DNA of 64,000 nt from Chlamydoabsidia padenii (lineage: Eukaryota > Mucoromycota > Mucoromycetes > Mucorales > Cunninghamellaceae): assembly GCA_025330725.1 (NCBI GenBank), contig JAIWND010000012.1, forward strand, positions 806,001 to 870,000, given 5' to 3'. The first letter of the stretch is position 1; each line of letters begins with the position of its first letter. The translations under genes were made by a program, and so were the position numbers. The notes beneath the pieces are model-generated. The model ran no database searches. It saw nothing but the letters and a program-made list of their open reading frames with translations, and was not told the DNA's origin. Shown piece after piece: positions 21,962 through 33,473 of the stretch.

Positions 21962-24564
21962 ATGGATGTAATTGTTAACTAGTTTGAAACGATGGAAAAG
22001 GGCTCAGCGAACTCGACTCACTTGCTCATGGTTTATTTTTGTTTGCTCTGTTAGGATGGAAGTACCTGGTCAAGTCCAGCAGGCCCCTTGTTATCCAAAT
22101 TAGCCAACATCTTTGTCCAAGTCATCGCGTATGCTCATGTTACTCGTCAAGAGGCACTGGTAAGTAAATAGCCATTGGAACCTATTTTACTCACCCATGA
22201 CTATATTTGTTTATGAATAGAATATTATTGGATTCATGCTGTCAACTCATCCCTGTACTGTCCACGAACAACTACTTGCGTCCTTTATCCAGCTTCGACT
22301 ATTGGAACCGATACCTACAACCTCGTATTATCGTATCGTGAATACTCAAGTCAGTGGCGTCTTTACACCTGTCGCTTCTTGTTATTCTTCCACCTGCGAT
22401 TACCGTCGTCCTTGCTATTCACCATGTTGTCCTCTTCAAAAAGCACAATCTGACCTCTTTACTGTAAGTCAGCTGGAATTCCTTCACAAGCTCTGTATAC
22501 TCACCTCTTTTACATTATACCTATATCTTATAGTCAACAAACACCTGGCTTCAGCGAATACCAAAGCATATCCTTCAGAAAACTCACCGGAATGAACTTT
22601 TACGACAAGCCGCTATTACTGATCTTCTATCTATGGAACAAAGTTACTTGGCCGATCTTCACGTGTTGGATGAAATCTACTCAAAACCTTTACTATTGTC
22701 CACCTGTATATCTAATGCCTATCGTGATTCCTTCCACAAGTTACTATTTGGCAATTATCGGCTGATATCAAAACTTCATCAGCGGTTTTGTTTTTGTCTA
22801 ATCAAACATTGTCAGAAACCAAATCAGTGTTTATTTGGAAAAGTCGGTCAAGTCATATATCAACACGTACAAACACTCATTGATCCTTATATTCAATACA
22901 CTGGTAATCATATACGATCCTCCTATGCTCTTCGGTTGGAAAGGCACCGTAATCCTTCTTTTTGTCGATTTGTGGATACTCAAAATGCTCAACCTCGTAC
23001 AAGGCGCTTATCACTGGATCATTTTTTATCAGCACCAACTCTGTGGATTGGCAAATACCGAATGTTGGTGGAAGCTTTGGCGAAACGATCCGACTCGACA
23101 TCCGAAGACAAGGTGATTCTTCAACAATGTGTGGTTATGCTTCAAAACTTGCTATCTCAGATGAATCAAGCTGTGACAAATGCTGGTCATGACACTCGGC
23201 GGGCTCATGTTACTGCGTGTCTATCTAACTCGGTCTCTTCTTCTTCGGTCGATACCATATTTGGATGGGCTCAGCAATGGATGTTTCCAAATGATACGAA
23301 ACTAATTCGGGAAGGCAAAATGTGGCTGCAACGGTCGACTTTGTCCCATTTACCAACAACACCAACAACAACGACAGCAACGCAATGTCATCTCTTCTTG
23401 TTTGATCATATGCTATTTGTCACCACTGCGAAACTTGTGGATGGATTGGAGGAATACTCTATTGCTGGTCGACCTATTCCTTTGGCTGCATTTGTATGGC
23501 TTGATGGCGAACAATACAATCATGACAATTCGTCTTCGCCTTTTATCCATCGATTCTCTCGCCAATTATCTTCTCGGTTATCAGCAAAGTCATCCACCAT
23601 TTGGTCAAGTTTGCGACGAACTCCATCAACCACATTCCAGCCTCCAATTTTGATAAATTCACTCTCAAGCAGCCAAAGTACACCTATCACTTCACCACCA
23701 GCATCCCTTCCATCTACTTTTCAATCCTTGGGCTCTGCTTCTCGATTAAAACGGCGATTGCGTACGAATCGGTGGTCATCTAGTCCTGTTTATACCCCTT
23801 CAACATCCTCGGCAATACAATCATCATCACTATCTGTATTGGAACAACCGCTGAATCGTCGTCAATCAGTACCGGAATTATCTTTTTCCAGCATTAATCA
23901 CGAAGTTGCTGATCACACGAAAACGAACAATTACAACAAACCACGCCATCAAAAAGTCAATTTATCACCACTGACACCAATCATAAGCAACATCAACAAA
24001 AAGCGTGCATCATCCACTTTTTCCTCGACGACAAGCACATCATCTTCCTCAATCTTGGAATTACCTGAAATTCTCCACTCTGCATCGACTTCACCTACAC
24101 CAGATACTCAACCACCGTCATCGATAGAACTAGAAGATAGGAAACAGCGATACCTCCAATTCTGTCACGCGGGATCAATGGAAACACCTTTTACATTGGA
24201 ATTTGATGATACACATGAATGTCGAGAATGGCGGGATACTATCAACACTGCTCTTCTACGTGTCAAGTCACCTTTTATATTATCACCAATATGGGAACAG
24301 TCTAATATCACACTCAAAAGGATGGCCCCGACTCAACAACAGGACGAATCAACCTGCAAGAAAATGTCCTCGGCACCCTGGGCATCAATCTCGACATCCA
24401 CCTCTTTATCTACGATCAATGTGACACCACGACAAAAATCAGATCCCGATGAAGACTTGCAACATATGCAAATCCATTGTGCTCTTTCTTATGGTAAGTG
24501 CCTGCAAAAAAAAAAAAAAAAAAAGAGGGCTCCAAAAGGAATGAAGCTTTAACAGTGGCTTTAT

Positions 24565-24602
<38 letters not shown>

Positions 24603-25828
24603 CATTTTACGTATGTGCCAATAGAAACTGACTGTGGAAAAAAAATGTTGGCGCTAGGGACACAGGATGGGGTATGGATTGGTACCAGACATTATTTTGA
24701 TTCCTTGGAGGATCGTTTAACACAAGGCAACCTACAACAAATTATTCCTGCACAGGCCTGTCATCGCCTTGCCCTGATCAATGGCATGTTGGTGGCTATG
24801 GCATACAACTCGAAACACAAGTACTCATTGGTGGCGTATCCTCTATTAAATAGACAGAACGAAAATCCTGGTGAAACAACAATACAACAAGGAAGGAAAT
24901 CGAAGGATATGTTAAGGTCGCCGAAAAGGAGTTGGTATGTAGTGAAACGAGACTGGGTAATCTCAATGGCGGTTGGGCGACTCTATCAACAAGTCGTTAT
25001 GGCTTATCTCACTCGATATGGAAATCATATTTTGGCGGTGGTGGCTATACCGAAATCACAACCTCCATTCTTTAAAAAAGTCAAGGTAAAAAACAGACAT
25101 AAAATGAACCAAGTAAAGAGGATTGATTTTTTTTATGCAACTTGATAATAATAGGAATATACCGTGCGACTAAAGGAGGCCAACAGTATATCTATATACG
25201 AAAACACATTATATATCCAGTCAAACAAATATGGAGTAGAAAGCATCACACCAAGTCGGAAACGGGAAACAAGCGTCCATTGGCAACAGATATACCACTC
25301 ACCTTGTATTGATTATATACCATTATCGTCGGAACGGGGTTTGGCTGTCACTTTATCAGGTGTTAGACCCGTTGATTTAACTGATTCATCATCTACCTCC
25401 GATAGACATGGATCAACAACACAAAAGTACTCTGGCATGTTTGATTTTGAATCCCGCATATTCTCCATCTCTGTAGATTATCCTTACATGATTGCCTATG
25501 GTCCTTCTCTGGTAGAAATATGGAACATTGAAATGGTAATATATATATATATACAAAGAAAAAAAAGGGGGCGAGGGGATATACTAACTAAAAGATGTAT
25601 TTCTTGTAGACTGAACTTGTCCAGGTCATCCATTCATCTTGTATACGACGGCTTTATGATTCCCGCCAATACTTTATTGACGACAGCAGGAAACCAAACG
25701 ATCGAAATCTTCTCATGGGCATCATCTCCAACAATTCCTTCTTCCGAATCCATCAATTGAAACAAGCAAACAAGGAAAACGTCTCTGGTAGCCCAGTTCC
25801 CTCTAAAGTAGAATTGCCTCCCCTTTAA
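21962..25828 (+). CDS. Rho1 guanine nucleotide exchange factor, Rom1/Rom2-like (about 1124 aa)
   Basis: Exons 22055-22159, 22221-22463, 22534-24493, 24625-25085, 25155-25535 and 25610-25828 join in phase. A six-base first exon (ATGGAT at 21962-21967) is the only upstream ATG I could splice in frame, so the N-terminus is tentative. Domains in order: a DEP-like segment (PLLSKLANIF...STHPCTVHEQLLAS), the DH/RhoGEF domain (RNELLRQAAITDLLSMEQSY, LADLHVLDEIY, PTLWIGKYRMLVEALAKRS), a PH domain interrupted by a 250-residue Ser/Thr-rich insert and ending HECREWRDTINTAL, and a citron-homology domain (MLALGTQDGVWIG, FDFESRIFSISVDYPYMIAY). This DEP-DH-PH-CNH order is that of Rom2, which activates Rho1 for cell-wall integrity. 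Intron 3 has about 19 A then 38 T. Confidence 0.88.
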
Positions 25829-25917
25829 CATGTAGAAGTAGCTTTTTAATAATAATAATAATAATAATGTATACAGAATATAAATAAACTCATTGTGTTA
25901 TGATTAAAATGTACAGT

Positions 25918-26391
25918 TTAAAAGAACTCTTGAAATCGGCTGTCTCTGCTCCACGAGGGACAGTCAAATGAACCTCGGGCCGTCTCGGTGGATGGGCCAG
26001 GAGTAGGTTGGGGCAAAGACAAGATGATCATAGAAGGGGGTGGGTGTATGGATGGCGCTACAGAAGGCTGTGATATAGAGGCAAATGTAGCAATAGAGTG
26101 TATAGATGCCACTGAAGGATCTACAAACGATCTGTTACTACTTTCTGGGGCGATCATGGAGGATGCATGAATCGAAGATTCAAACTCCGGTATTCGTTTA
26201 TTTTTTCTTCGTTTCCGTCGAATCATCAAAAACCAACCCAAACCAAGTATCGTCAGACTTGCTACTATTGCAAAAACGATGCCCACGATAAGACCTGTTT
26301 GTTGGTGATGATGTTCTTTAGCCTTTGATGCATGATTGTAAACTCCGACACCATGGAGAGAGTCAGGTTGCATGCTCTCTTCTGAATACAT
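25918..26391 (-). CDS. Small single-pass membrane protein with Ser/Pro-rich cytoplasmic tail (157 aa)
   Basis: One exon starting MYSEESMQPDSLHG. Residues about 33-56 are a transmembrane helix (GLIVGIVFAIVASLTILGLG), followed by a stop-transfer block RRKRRKNKR and a Ser/Ile/Pro-rich tail to FQEFF. With only about 30 residues before the helix and no signal peptide, it looks like the C-terminal half of a Wsc/Mid2/Msb2-like surface sensor. A TTCAG acceptor-like site lies right at the start codon region (ATGTATTCAG), and a CGGAAG/GTGAGC donor-like site lies about 110 bases upstream, so an upstream exon is possible. I could not build one in frame. Function not recognised. Confidence 0.6.
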   Translation of the reverse strand: MYSEESMQPDSLHGVGVYNHASKAKEHHHQQTGLIVGIVFAIVASLTILGLGWFLMIRRKRRKNKRIPEFESSIHASSMIAPESSNRSFVDPSVASIHSIATFASISQPSVAPSIHPPPSMIILSLPQPTPGPSTETARGSFDCPSWSRDSRFQEFF

Positions 26392-26672
26392 TAGTCAAAA
26401 AAGAAGGAGGGTAAAAAAGAAAAAAAAAAGGACATATGGGAAAAAGAAAAGACAATCAAAGTATATACAAACCGAACCAACTAGGTCCGAGCTCACCTTC
26501 CGTGAGTCAAATTCAAAAATCAACAAGTGATTCATGCATATCTTGTTGCTATAATTAGATATGTATCACCACAATGCCAAATTCATTATACACGATACCA
26601 TTATTTATTTTTATTTCAAGTCATTGTAATCTAATTATAATAACAATAAACAATCTATTCTACGTATCTATT

Positions 26673-28151
26673 TTACAGGGCAAATGAAAAGATGGCTTCC
26701 ATATCTTCAACCGTTCTTGGTAAAATAGTGTTTGCATCAGACCCATAGTTATTGGCAGGATCTTGGACGGCTTCACTGATTCGGCGATAGGTGTCCAGTA
26801 AAAGGTGGATGGCCTTGTCCTGGATCTGTTGGCAGTGTTCGGTTGTGGCCAGCCGTTGGAGTTGAGGTGAGACATCAGCACTGGCCATCACAAGGAAGGA
26901 GTCAAGCTTGGAAAGAGTATGAGTTAGGGATTGAGTATTCATGCCTGGTAGCGATGAGAGTGGTGTCTATTGAAACAAAAAAAAAAAAGTGTGATGAGAG
27001 AACAATCGTTTTTACAGGTGGATCCATGATATTGTTTACCTTTTCGTCCTTTGTCTTCAATGCTTCGTCGATCTTGGCCAATCCTGATTGTTGTAGAAGG
27101 TCACGACACTATAATACATGCATTCCCCCCCCCCAAAAAAAAAATGAAATGAGAATCTATCACCTTGCCCATTTCAATTTGATTACCTGTCCCGTTGCCA
27201 ACAATCCTAACCGTTCACCCACTTGTTCCCCGAGTGCTTGTTGCTTTTTATCTGTAAAATTATAAGTATTCATAGTGGACTACAAATAACAGGGTTAGTA
27301 TTTGATTGATTAGGCAGTAAAACGGTACCTGAATGTGGTGAATACAGTTGATCATGTAAATATGTTGATCCACTTGATTAAACTTTTCCACCGATGATTC
27401 ACACATTTGCAGGAGAGGTTCAATGATTGCATCCAATATTTCCCCAAAGTTGAATTTGTGTAGACCTTCAGTTGCTTGTGTTGCCATTACCAGAGATGAA
27501 TCATAGGATGCCAAGATTTCTTTCTATATAAAAAACAAATGTCTGAGTTACATTTTTCCATCCATCATCTATTTGATCTTTTACCAGTTGCAAAGCCATA
27601 TCTCTAACCACAGGAGCCACGGTCAAATCTTTGGATGGCGCCTATTCAAGAAAGACAGACAGTCAATATCATTCCATAAATGATCTCGTCTTGTTTTTTT
27701 TTTTTCCCTTACCACGACATTTTGAAGCAGCCTTTGTGATTGCGCATTAAGAGTTTCAAAGAAGTACTTGTAAGCCATGTCGGTGTTTCTACAGTTAAAG
27801 TGAAAGTTAGCATCTGCAAGTGCAATATGTGACAGTTCCTCCACTTACTCATATAGTGTTTTTGCCAAAGAGGAGTTTTTCCGTAATAATCGACCCATTG
27901 TGATTGCATAGAATTCAATAAGATTGGCCACTTTGTATGATGTGATGGCTGAAGGTTGAAGTACTAGTACTTGTTCCATCCGAGTCTACAAACATAATCA
28001 GCAGAGTTAATCAAATCATCCCGCCCTCCTCTTCTTTTTGATTTACCTTTAAGGGTCTACAAGTTCCTTCCATTGCCGCATCTAATAGATCCACCACTGC
28101 ATCATTGATCATCGTTACAGAGACATCTTGATAGTCGACTAGATATCATGC

Positions 28152-28190
<39 letters not shown>

Positions 28191-28979
28191 AGAGAGAGAG
28201 AGACGAGTCAGTATATAATTATTGATCAGTAGTCAATATATTCCTACCTGATGACTTTGAAGAATGTCGATTGAACAAACTTTCCAGCATTTCTTTTTCC
28301 CCAGCACAAGCTTGATGTACCCAAGCCAGCATATCACCAACATATCGAAGTGAATCATGTGCTTGGAGTTCAATTGGTCGTCCACCCCTAGTTAAAGCTG
28401 CCATAAACGCCCGAGCCACTGCATCCCTTCGAGCCACTGCTAGCTCGTCCAAGATTGTTCTATCATAAAAAGAAGAATATTAGCATATCAACCCCCTTTT
28501 TATTTTATTTTATATCATATCATATCATATCAGATGACTTACTGGAAAAGCACTGGTCTATGCCTGAGAGAGTATAATGCCTTGGTCATCAATGTGCTTA
28601 CATCTATGCTGTCACCACCAAAAGAAGATCTGCTTTCCAATTGAGTCCACCTATAGAGTTTTTCATAAGCTGATTCTTGATATAGTGACATGGATTCCAT
28701 AATTTGTAGCCTACAAATGATTTGATTAATATACTAGTGATTCTTTTTTCATTTTATTTTCTTACCCTGCTTTTTGATGTGCGGTCATAAGAAGTAATTT
28801 GCAGTCCCCATGGATTTGTTGTAAGTGGGCTAAAGCGTCAAAGAAGGTATTGTCCACTGGCGTTGAGGAAGACGTCAAACAATGGATTTCATCTTCATTT
28901 AGCGTGAATTTTTCCAAAAATCTTTGAGCGATCACTGCCCGTGTTTCGTTCGCTTCACTACATATAATAAAACAGTGAG

Positions 28980-29053
<74 letters not shown>

Positions 29054-29587
29054 ATATGGTGGTTCTTGTTTCTTTAACTTACCATTGTTCTTGATAGTCG
29101 CTTGTCCTTTGAATCATTTTTGAGGTTTCGCCCGCTACTTCATCCAGTTTGCCCCGCATCTGAGTACACGAGTTTTGCATATCCTTCATTTCCAGTTCCA
29201 AGTTTTCTAGTTGCTGATAAAAGAAGGAAGGGTAAAAGTGAGTGGTTTTGTTGTTGTCATATTTCTTTGTTTTTGTACCTTGACCACCACTGAAAAGGCA
29301 TCCATAAACTTTTTGTTAGTTGCTATTTCCTTTTTTTCAATCGTCCCACGTAGGTTCCGTCGTAGATCAGTTTCATCAAGGTCTGGTATATCGGATAAAG
29401 ATGTCAAGGCTGCTTTGATGCGTGTGTCGTTGGAGATGGAGGAATTCAGGACCTTGTGAAGTTTGGCCGCCACCAGCTTGTTGGGTTTGTTTGAAACAAA
29501 TTGTTGGGAAGGAAGTGGTGGTTCCGATAATGTTGTTGACGATGAGGTCCTATCCATTAGTGGTGGGGATTGGAGAGGTGAGGCCAT
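26673..29587 (-). CDS. COG6: Conserved oligomeric Golgi complex subunit 6 (13 exons, 674 aa)
   Basis: Exons (high to low): 29587-29279, 29213-29083, 28957-28766, 28710-28543, 28459-28248, 28138-28047, 27985-27849, 27788-27713, 27641-27585, 27523-27329, 27279-27187, 27108-27040 and 26966-26673. The sum is 2025 bases with every junction in phase. Landmarks: [16 protein letters not shown] N-terminus ([20 protein letters not shown]), a heptad region [67 protein letters not shown] and [16 protein letters not shown], all characteristic of Cog6. As part of lobe B of the COG tether it supports retrograde intra-Golgi traffic and glycosylation. Intron 2 carries a run of about 69 A (T in the sense strand), and intron 5 an (A)37(GA)n composite. 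Confidence 0.95.
28984..29052. repeat. Homopolymer of about 69 A inside COG6 intron 2
   Basis: An uninterrupted A run on the plus strand, read as a giant polypyrimidine tract in the COG6 pre-mRNA, about 25 bases before the acceptor. The exact length is uncertain in any assembly. Confidence 0.9.
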
Positions 29588-29660
29588 TGGTAGGAGTTGA
29601 AAGAATTATTAAAAGTAAAAGAGAAGGGATCGCGAGAAAAGGTGTTGGAATGGATTTGGA

Positions 29661-29673
29661 CGGAATTTGAATT
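29661..29673 (+). promoter_or_regulatory. Recurrent promoter motif copy (COG6)
   Basis: CGGAATTTGAATT, about 75-86 bases upstream of the COG6 start and opposite to its orientation. ACGGGGTTTCAAC follows at about 29677-29689. Confidence 0.45.
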
Positions 29674-29845
29674 ATAACGGGGTTTCAACTTTTTTTTTTT
29701 TGGTTTGATTCCCTTTTTGACAGCATTGTAAAACGATGATCATTTTTATTTAAAAGATTTTGTTTTTATAAACTATACATACTAAAACTAGTTAAAAGTT
29801 AAAAGAAACAGTGTTCAAGATAGCTATAGTAGAGGAGGAGATATG

Positions 29846-31589
29846 TCATAATTGGAACCAAGGCTGAGCGGGAATATCTATCAATGGCATTCGTTTTTCT
29901 GGTTGTCGTTGCAAAAGAGATTCTACGACTTGTTTTGCATGATCAGAGATGACTTGATCCTTGGGCCACCGGATACTGGCTTGCATAATTTGATAAAAGA
30001 GTTGAGACAAGGTCACGCCATCACGAGCCGAGAAAGGTAGGTAGCCAACAAGCATTGCGAATAAGATCACCCCCAAAGCCCATGTATCTGTCAATCGTCC
30101 GTCATAACCAATGCCTTGGACAATTTCAGGGGCCACGTATTCTTCGCTGCCACATCTTGTCGTTAATAGAGGTTGTTGAGGATCAATCACCCTGGCCAGT
30201 CCAAAGTCAGTGATTTTCAGCATCAGTTTTTTGTCCATACTTCTATATACCAATATATCTATATATAAAAGTAAAAGAATGAGTTACTTTCATCTACAGT
30301 ACTTGGTTTGTTTGCCTTTCCCCCCCCCCTTTTACTTACTTTCTAATTTTAAATCCCTGTGCACTACATTCTGCTCATGCATCCATTGAACCACCGTTGC
30401 CAGTTGTAAAAACAAGTCCTTCACCATCACTTCGTCCACCTGCCCAGTCGAGTCAAACATGCCTTGTTGTTGTACAAAGTCAAATAATTCACCACCGTCA
30501 ATGTATTCCAAGACAAGACACAAGTGCTGTTCGATTTCCATCGTTGCCTCCAGTTGAATGATACCAGGATGATGAAGGAACTGGTTTATAAAAGATATAA
30601 TAATAAACGGGGGTTAATATTGAATTATTTACTTTTTTGTTATTATTATTAGTGAGTTACCTGTAATACAGCCACTTCCCGTTCAACACTAGATTTCATA
30701 CGAAGGTCCTTGAGCATTTTGGATTTCCCGATCATTTTGATGGCTGATTTTTTCTTGTCGGATTCTTCGCTGATGGCAAGGTAGACTTTGGAGAAGGCGC
30801 CCACACCTAGTAGTCGATTAATGCGGAACTTCCAGATCGTTTTTCCTGTGAGTGATATTTCATCATAGGTTTGAATAGCTGGTGAGAGTAGGGATTGTTG
30901 TTCACGCATCATTGTATTATCCGCAATCAAAGAGGGAACTGAGAGAGAGCCGTGATTGTCATAATGGTCATCATCCACATCGCCAAGCATTGGTAATTCG
31001 GACAAGTTAGGCATACGTCCAAGTGATTGTGATGGAAAAGAGGGTGATAATGATAAGACAGGAATGGCTGTGTCGTCAGAAGATGGTGGTAGTGGTGGTG
31101 GTGATGATGATGATGTCGTTTCGGATGATGGAATAAATGGTGAGACAATATCGTGCTTCGTAAAAGTAGGTTGATCACCAACACAGGAAGGACTAGGCAA
31201 TGGAAGAATACGTCGTGACATTGGAAAAGTGGTGGTATCTTGTGGTGTTCCACTGTCAAATCTTATAACTGGTGGTGGTGGTAAAGTGATGCTTTTTGGT
31301 GGTCCTTTGAACCCATCCGGATGTCGATTTTGTTGTTCTATAATCCCCAATCCAATAGAAGATACCCGTCGAAGTGAGTTTGAGCCATGGTCAGTGTTTC
31401 GGTCGAGCTTATACATTTAAAAGAAGGTTTGAGTATATATATATATATATATGTGTGTGTTTTCTTTTTTAGTATTACCTTGTCGCATAAATGAGATGTG
31501 CATGACTTGATTTCATTAGAGTTTGTTGAGACATTCGAAGCATCCACCAGGGATTCGTTTATATTATAGTGAGAGGATTCGGTCACCAT
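29846..31589 (-). CDS. Fungal Ser/Thr protein kinase (4 exons, 503 aa)
   Basis: Exons 31589-31479, 31407-30661, 30580-30340 and 30258-29846; phases agree. The first 190 residues are Ser/Pro-rich. The kinase domain follows: P-loop GVGAFSKVY, ATP-binding Lys in SAIKMIGK, LVLEYIDGGELFDFV hinge, HRDLKLEN (split by an intron after the Glu), DFGLAR, activation loop RCGSEEYVAPEI and DTWALGVILFAMLVGYLPF. All catalytic residues are present. The RCGSEEY.APEI and TDTWALGV signatures resemble the Prr1/Prr2-type branch of fungal CAMK-like kinases, but I cannot assign an ortholog. The C-terminus ends with the domain (AQPWFQL). The separate ORF frame covering 31338-31480 is intron sequence. No recurrent-motif copy was seen in its promoter. 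Confidence 0.85.
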
Positions 31590-31796
31590 GTTTGTGGAAT
31601 GAGAATGGTACAAAGGTAAGTCAAAGATAGTATAGATATATAAAATTAAAAAAAAAGAGACATACAAGAAGTATGGTAAATGATAGTAAAAAACAAATGG
31701 GCATAATAATACGAGACATGCAAAAGAGGGAATAAACAAAACAGAAGGAGAATAAAAATAAAGAAGAGAGAGAGAGAGAATGAATCGTAATTGTGG

Positions 31797-33255
31797 TTAT
31801 ACAGTAGACGGAGAAGCCCATGGATCGTTAGAAGTATCACCATTGTCATTATGTTCCTTGCCACGGAAGTCCTGCTTACATAATGGACACAAGCTATTCA
31901 GACCAAGCCATTCATGCACGCAGTCTTTATGGAAGTGATGATCACACCTGTCAAACAGTAAGAGAAAAGAGTAAGTAAACAAACAAATTATATTCCTTGA
32001 GCTTACCATAATTTGCAAATGGGATCCCCGGTTTCATATTCAGATAAACAAATGGAGCACATGGCATCATCTGCACATGGAATAGTGATGGGTGGGTAAG
32101 ATTTGGTTTCAATGTCGTCCTTGTTGTTTTTCCTAAACTTGTTGATGATTCGCTGGGTCCAACGAGTCTTTTTTGGTTGTTGAAATGTTGTTGTTGTTGT
32201 TTCTGTTGATCCATTACCATCTTGTGATTGATACTTGTATGTTGGAATATTAAGTATCTCCTCCTTACTACCTCCATTCTTCATACCAGGTATGTCGGTT
32301 ATGTTGAGCAATCGGAGTACCACTAAAATATAATATATTTAGTTTAGAGGTAATCATGCATCATCAATATAATCCTTTTACCTAATACACACGGTAGACA
32401 AAAGATCACACAAGCGCATAAGATGATTGGCAATAGGATGACAACATAGCTGAGAATGACCCAAGCCATGATCGTATAATAGAGTCCACCAGCCAAATTA
32501 GCACAATCATCGGAAGTAAAAATAAGATAGTTCCCAACGATAAACCAGAGAATGCCAAAGAGATCCAATAGTGTTTTGAGTCTAAATAATATGAACAAAG
32601 TTCAATTCAATCAGTTCTAAACTCCTTATTTGGACAACTTGTCTATTTACCTTTCACACCATTCTTTAACTGAATTGTTATTTCTGTCGCCACTGTTTAT
32701 TTGAGGTGGCGGGATCGGAGTTGTTGTTTCTCCGGGAGGTGAGGAAGTTGCTGCTGCTGCTAACCGTAATTGATATCGGTTCTGCATTTGTCGTTCCATC
32801 AATTCACGTTGTTGTTGTTGTTGTCTTTGTAAAAAGCTTGGTCGTGTGAGGTATTGGTATGTCAGGAGTGGTAAAACGAGTCCAGCACGAACGACAAATA
32901 TGGTGAGGTACGTATCCAGAGGTTTATCACAAGTGGTTTTTTGATAAAGGGAAAGAATGACTATGGATACTATTATCTAGGAAGAAAAAACAACAGTAGA
33001 GTCAGTGGATATCATTCCTTTTTTTTTTCCATAAAGCCTCCTTACTTGTGACAGTATAAAAAAGACAGTAGAGACCAACATGACTTTACTAGCCCTTGAT
33101 ATATTCCGCCAAGATGTACGAATGAATTGAAGACTATTGGTTCGTACTATGGCACCAGAAGGTGAAGTTGTTGCAGACTGTCCATGAGTTGTTGACTGTT
33201 GTATATTAGTTGGTTCGGAAGGTGGTATAGAAGGATACTGTGTCGGGGAAGCCAT
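31797..33255 (-). CDS. Multi-pass membrane RING-H2 E3 ubiquitin ligase (5 exons, 400 aa)
   Basis: Exons 33255-33046, 32976-32651, 32581-32382, 32322-32007 and 31947-31797; phases agree. Hydrophobic segments: one near residues 57-75 (KVMLVSTVFFILSQIIVSIV), one near LTIFVVRAGLVLPLLTYQYL, and two around LFGILWFIVGNYLIF and WVILSYVVILLPIILCACVI, so probably four passes. The C-terminal RING-H2 reads CSICLSEYETGD...CDHHFHKDCVHEWL...CPLC, with all eight zinc ligands (C3H2C3). The layout matches plant and fungal membrane-anchored RING-H2 ligases that act on ER, Golgi or endosomal substrates. The substrate cannot be told from sequence. A Gln-rich patch (QRQQQQQRELMERQMQ) lies between the membrane segments. 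Confidence 0.86.
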
Positions 33256-33473
33256 TGGTACAGAAATAAAAGAAAGAAAAAAGTGCAAGAAAGGCGTAGA
33301 TTTAATTTTTTGGGAGGATCTTTTATCCAAAACAAAAAATTAGTCATACCCCGACTGACCACACACTGTTACACATCCCACCCGCACCCGCTACAGTCTA
33401 AAAGAAGTGAGTAAAATGACATTTTTATTATTATTTATATCTATAAAAGTATAATACACCTATATAATTACAA

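Noticed and set aside
25444..25456. TTTTGAATCCCGC in the RhoGEF coding sequence
   Set aside because: A motif-like match inside an exon encoding FDFESRIF. Coding constraint explains it better than regulation.
31338..31739. 133-codon minus-strand ORF at the kinase 5' end
   Set aside because: Its first part lies upstream of the ATG and its last part reads through an intron. Only the MVTESSHYN...CDK segment is coding, and it is included in the kinase model.
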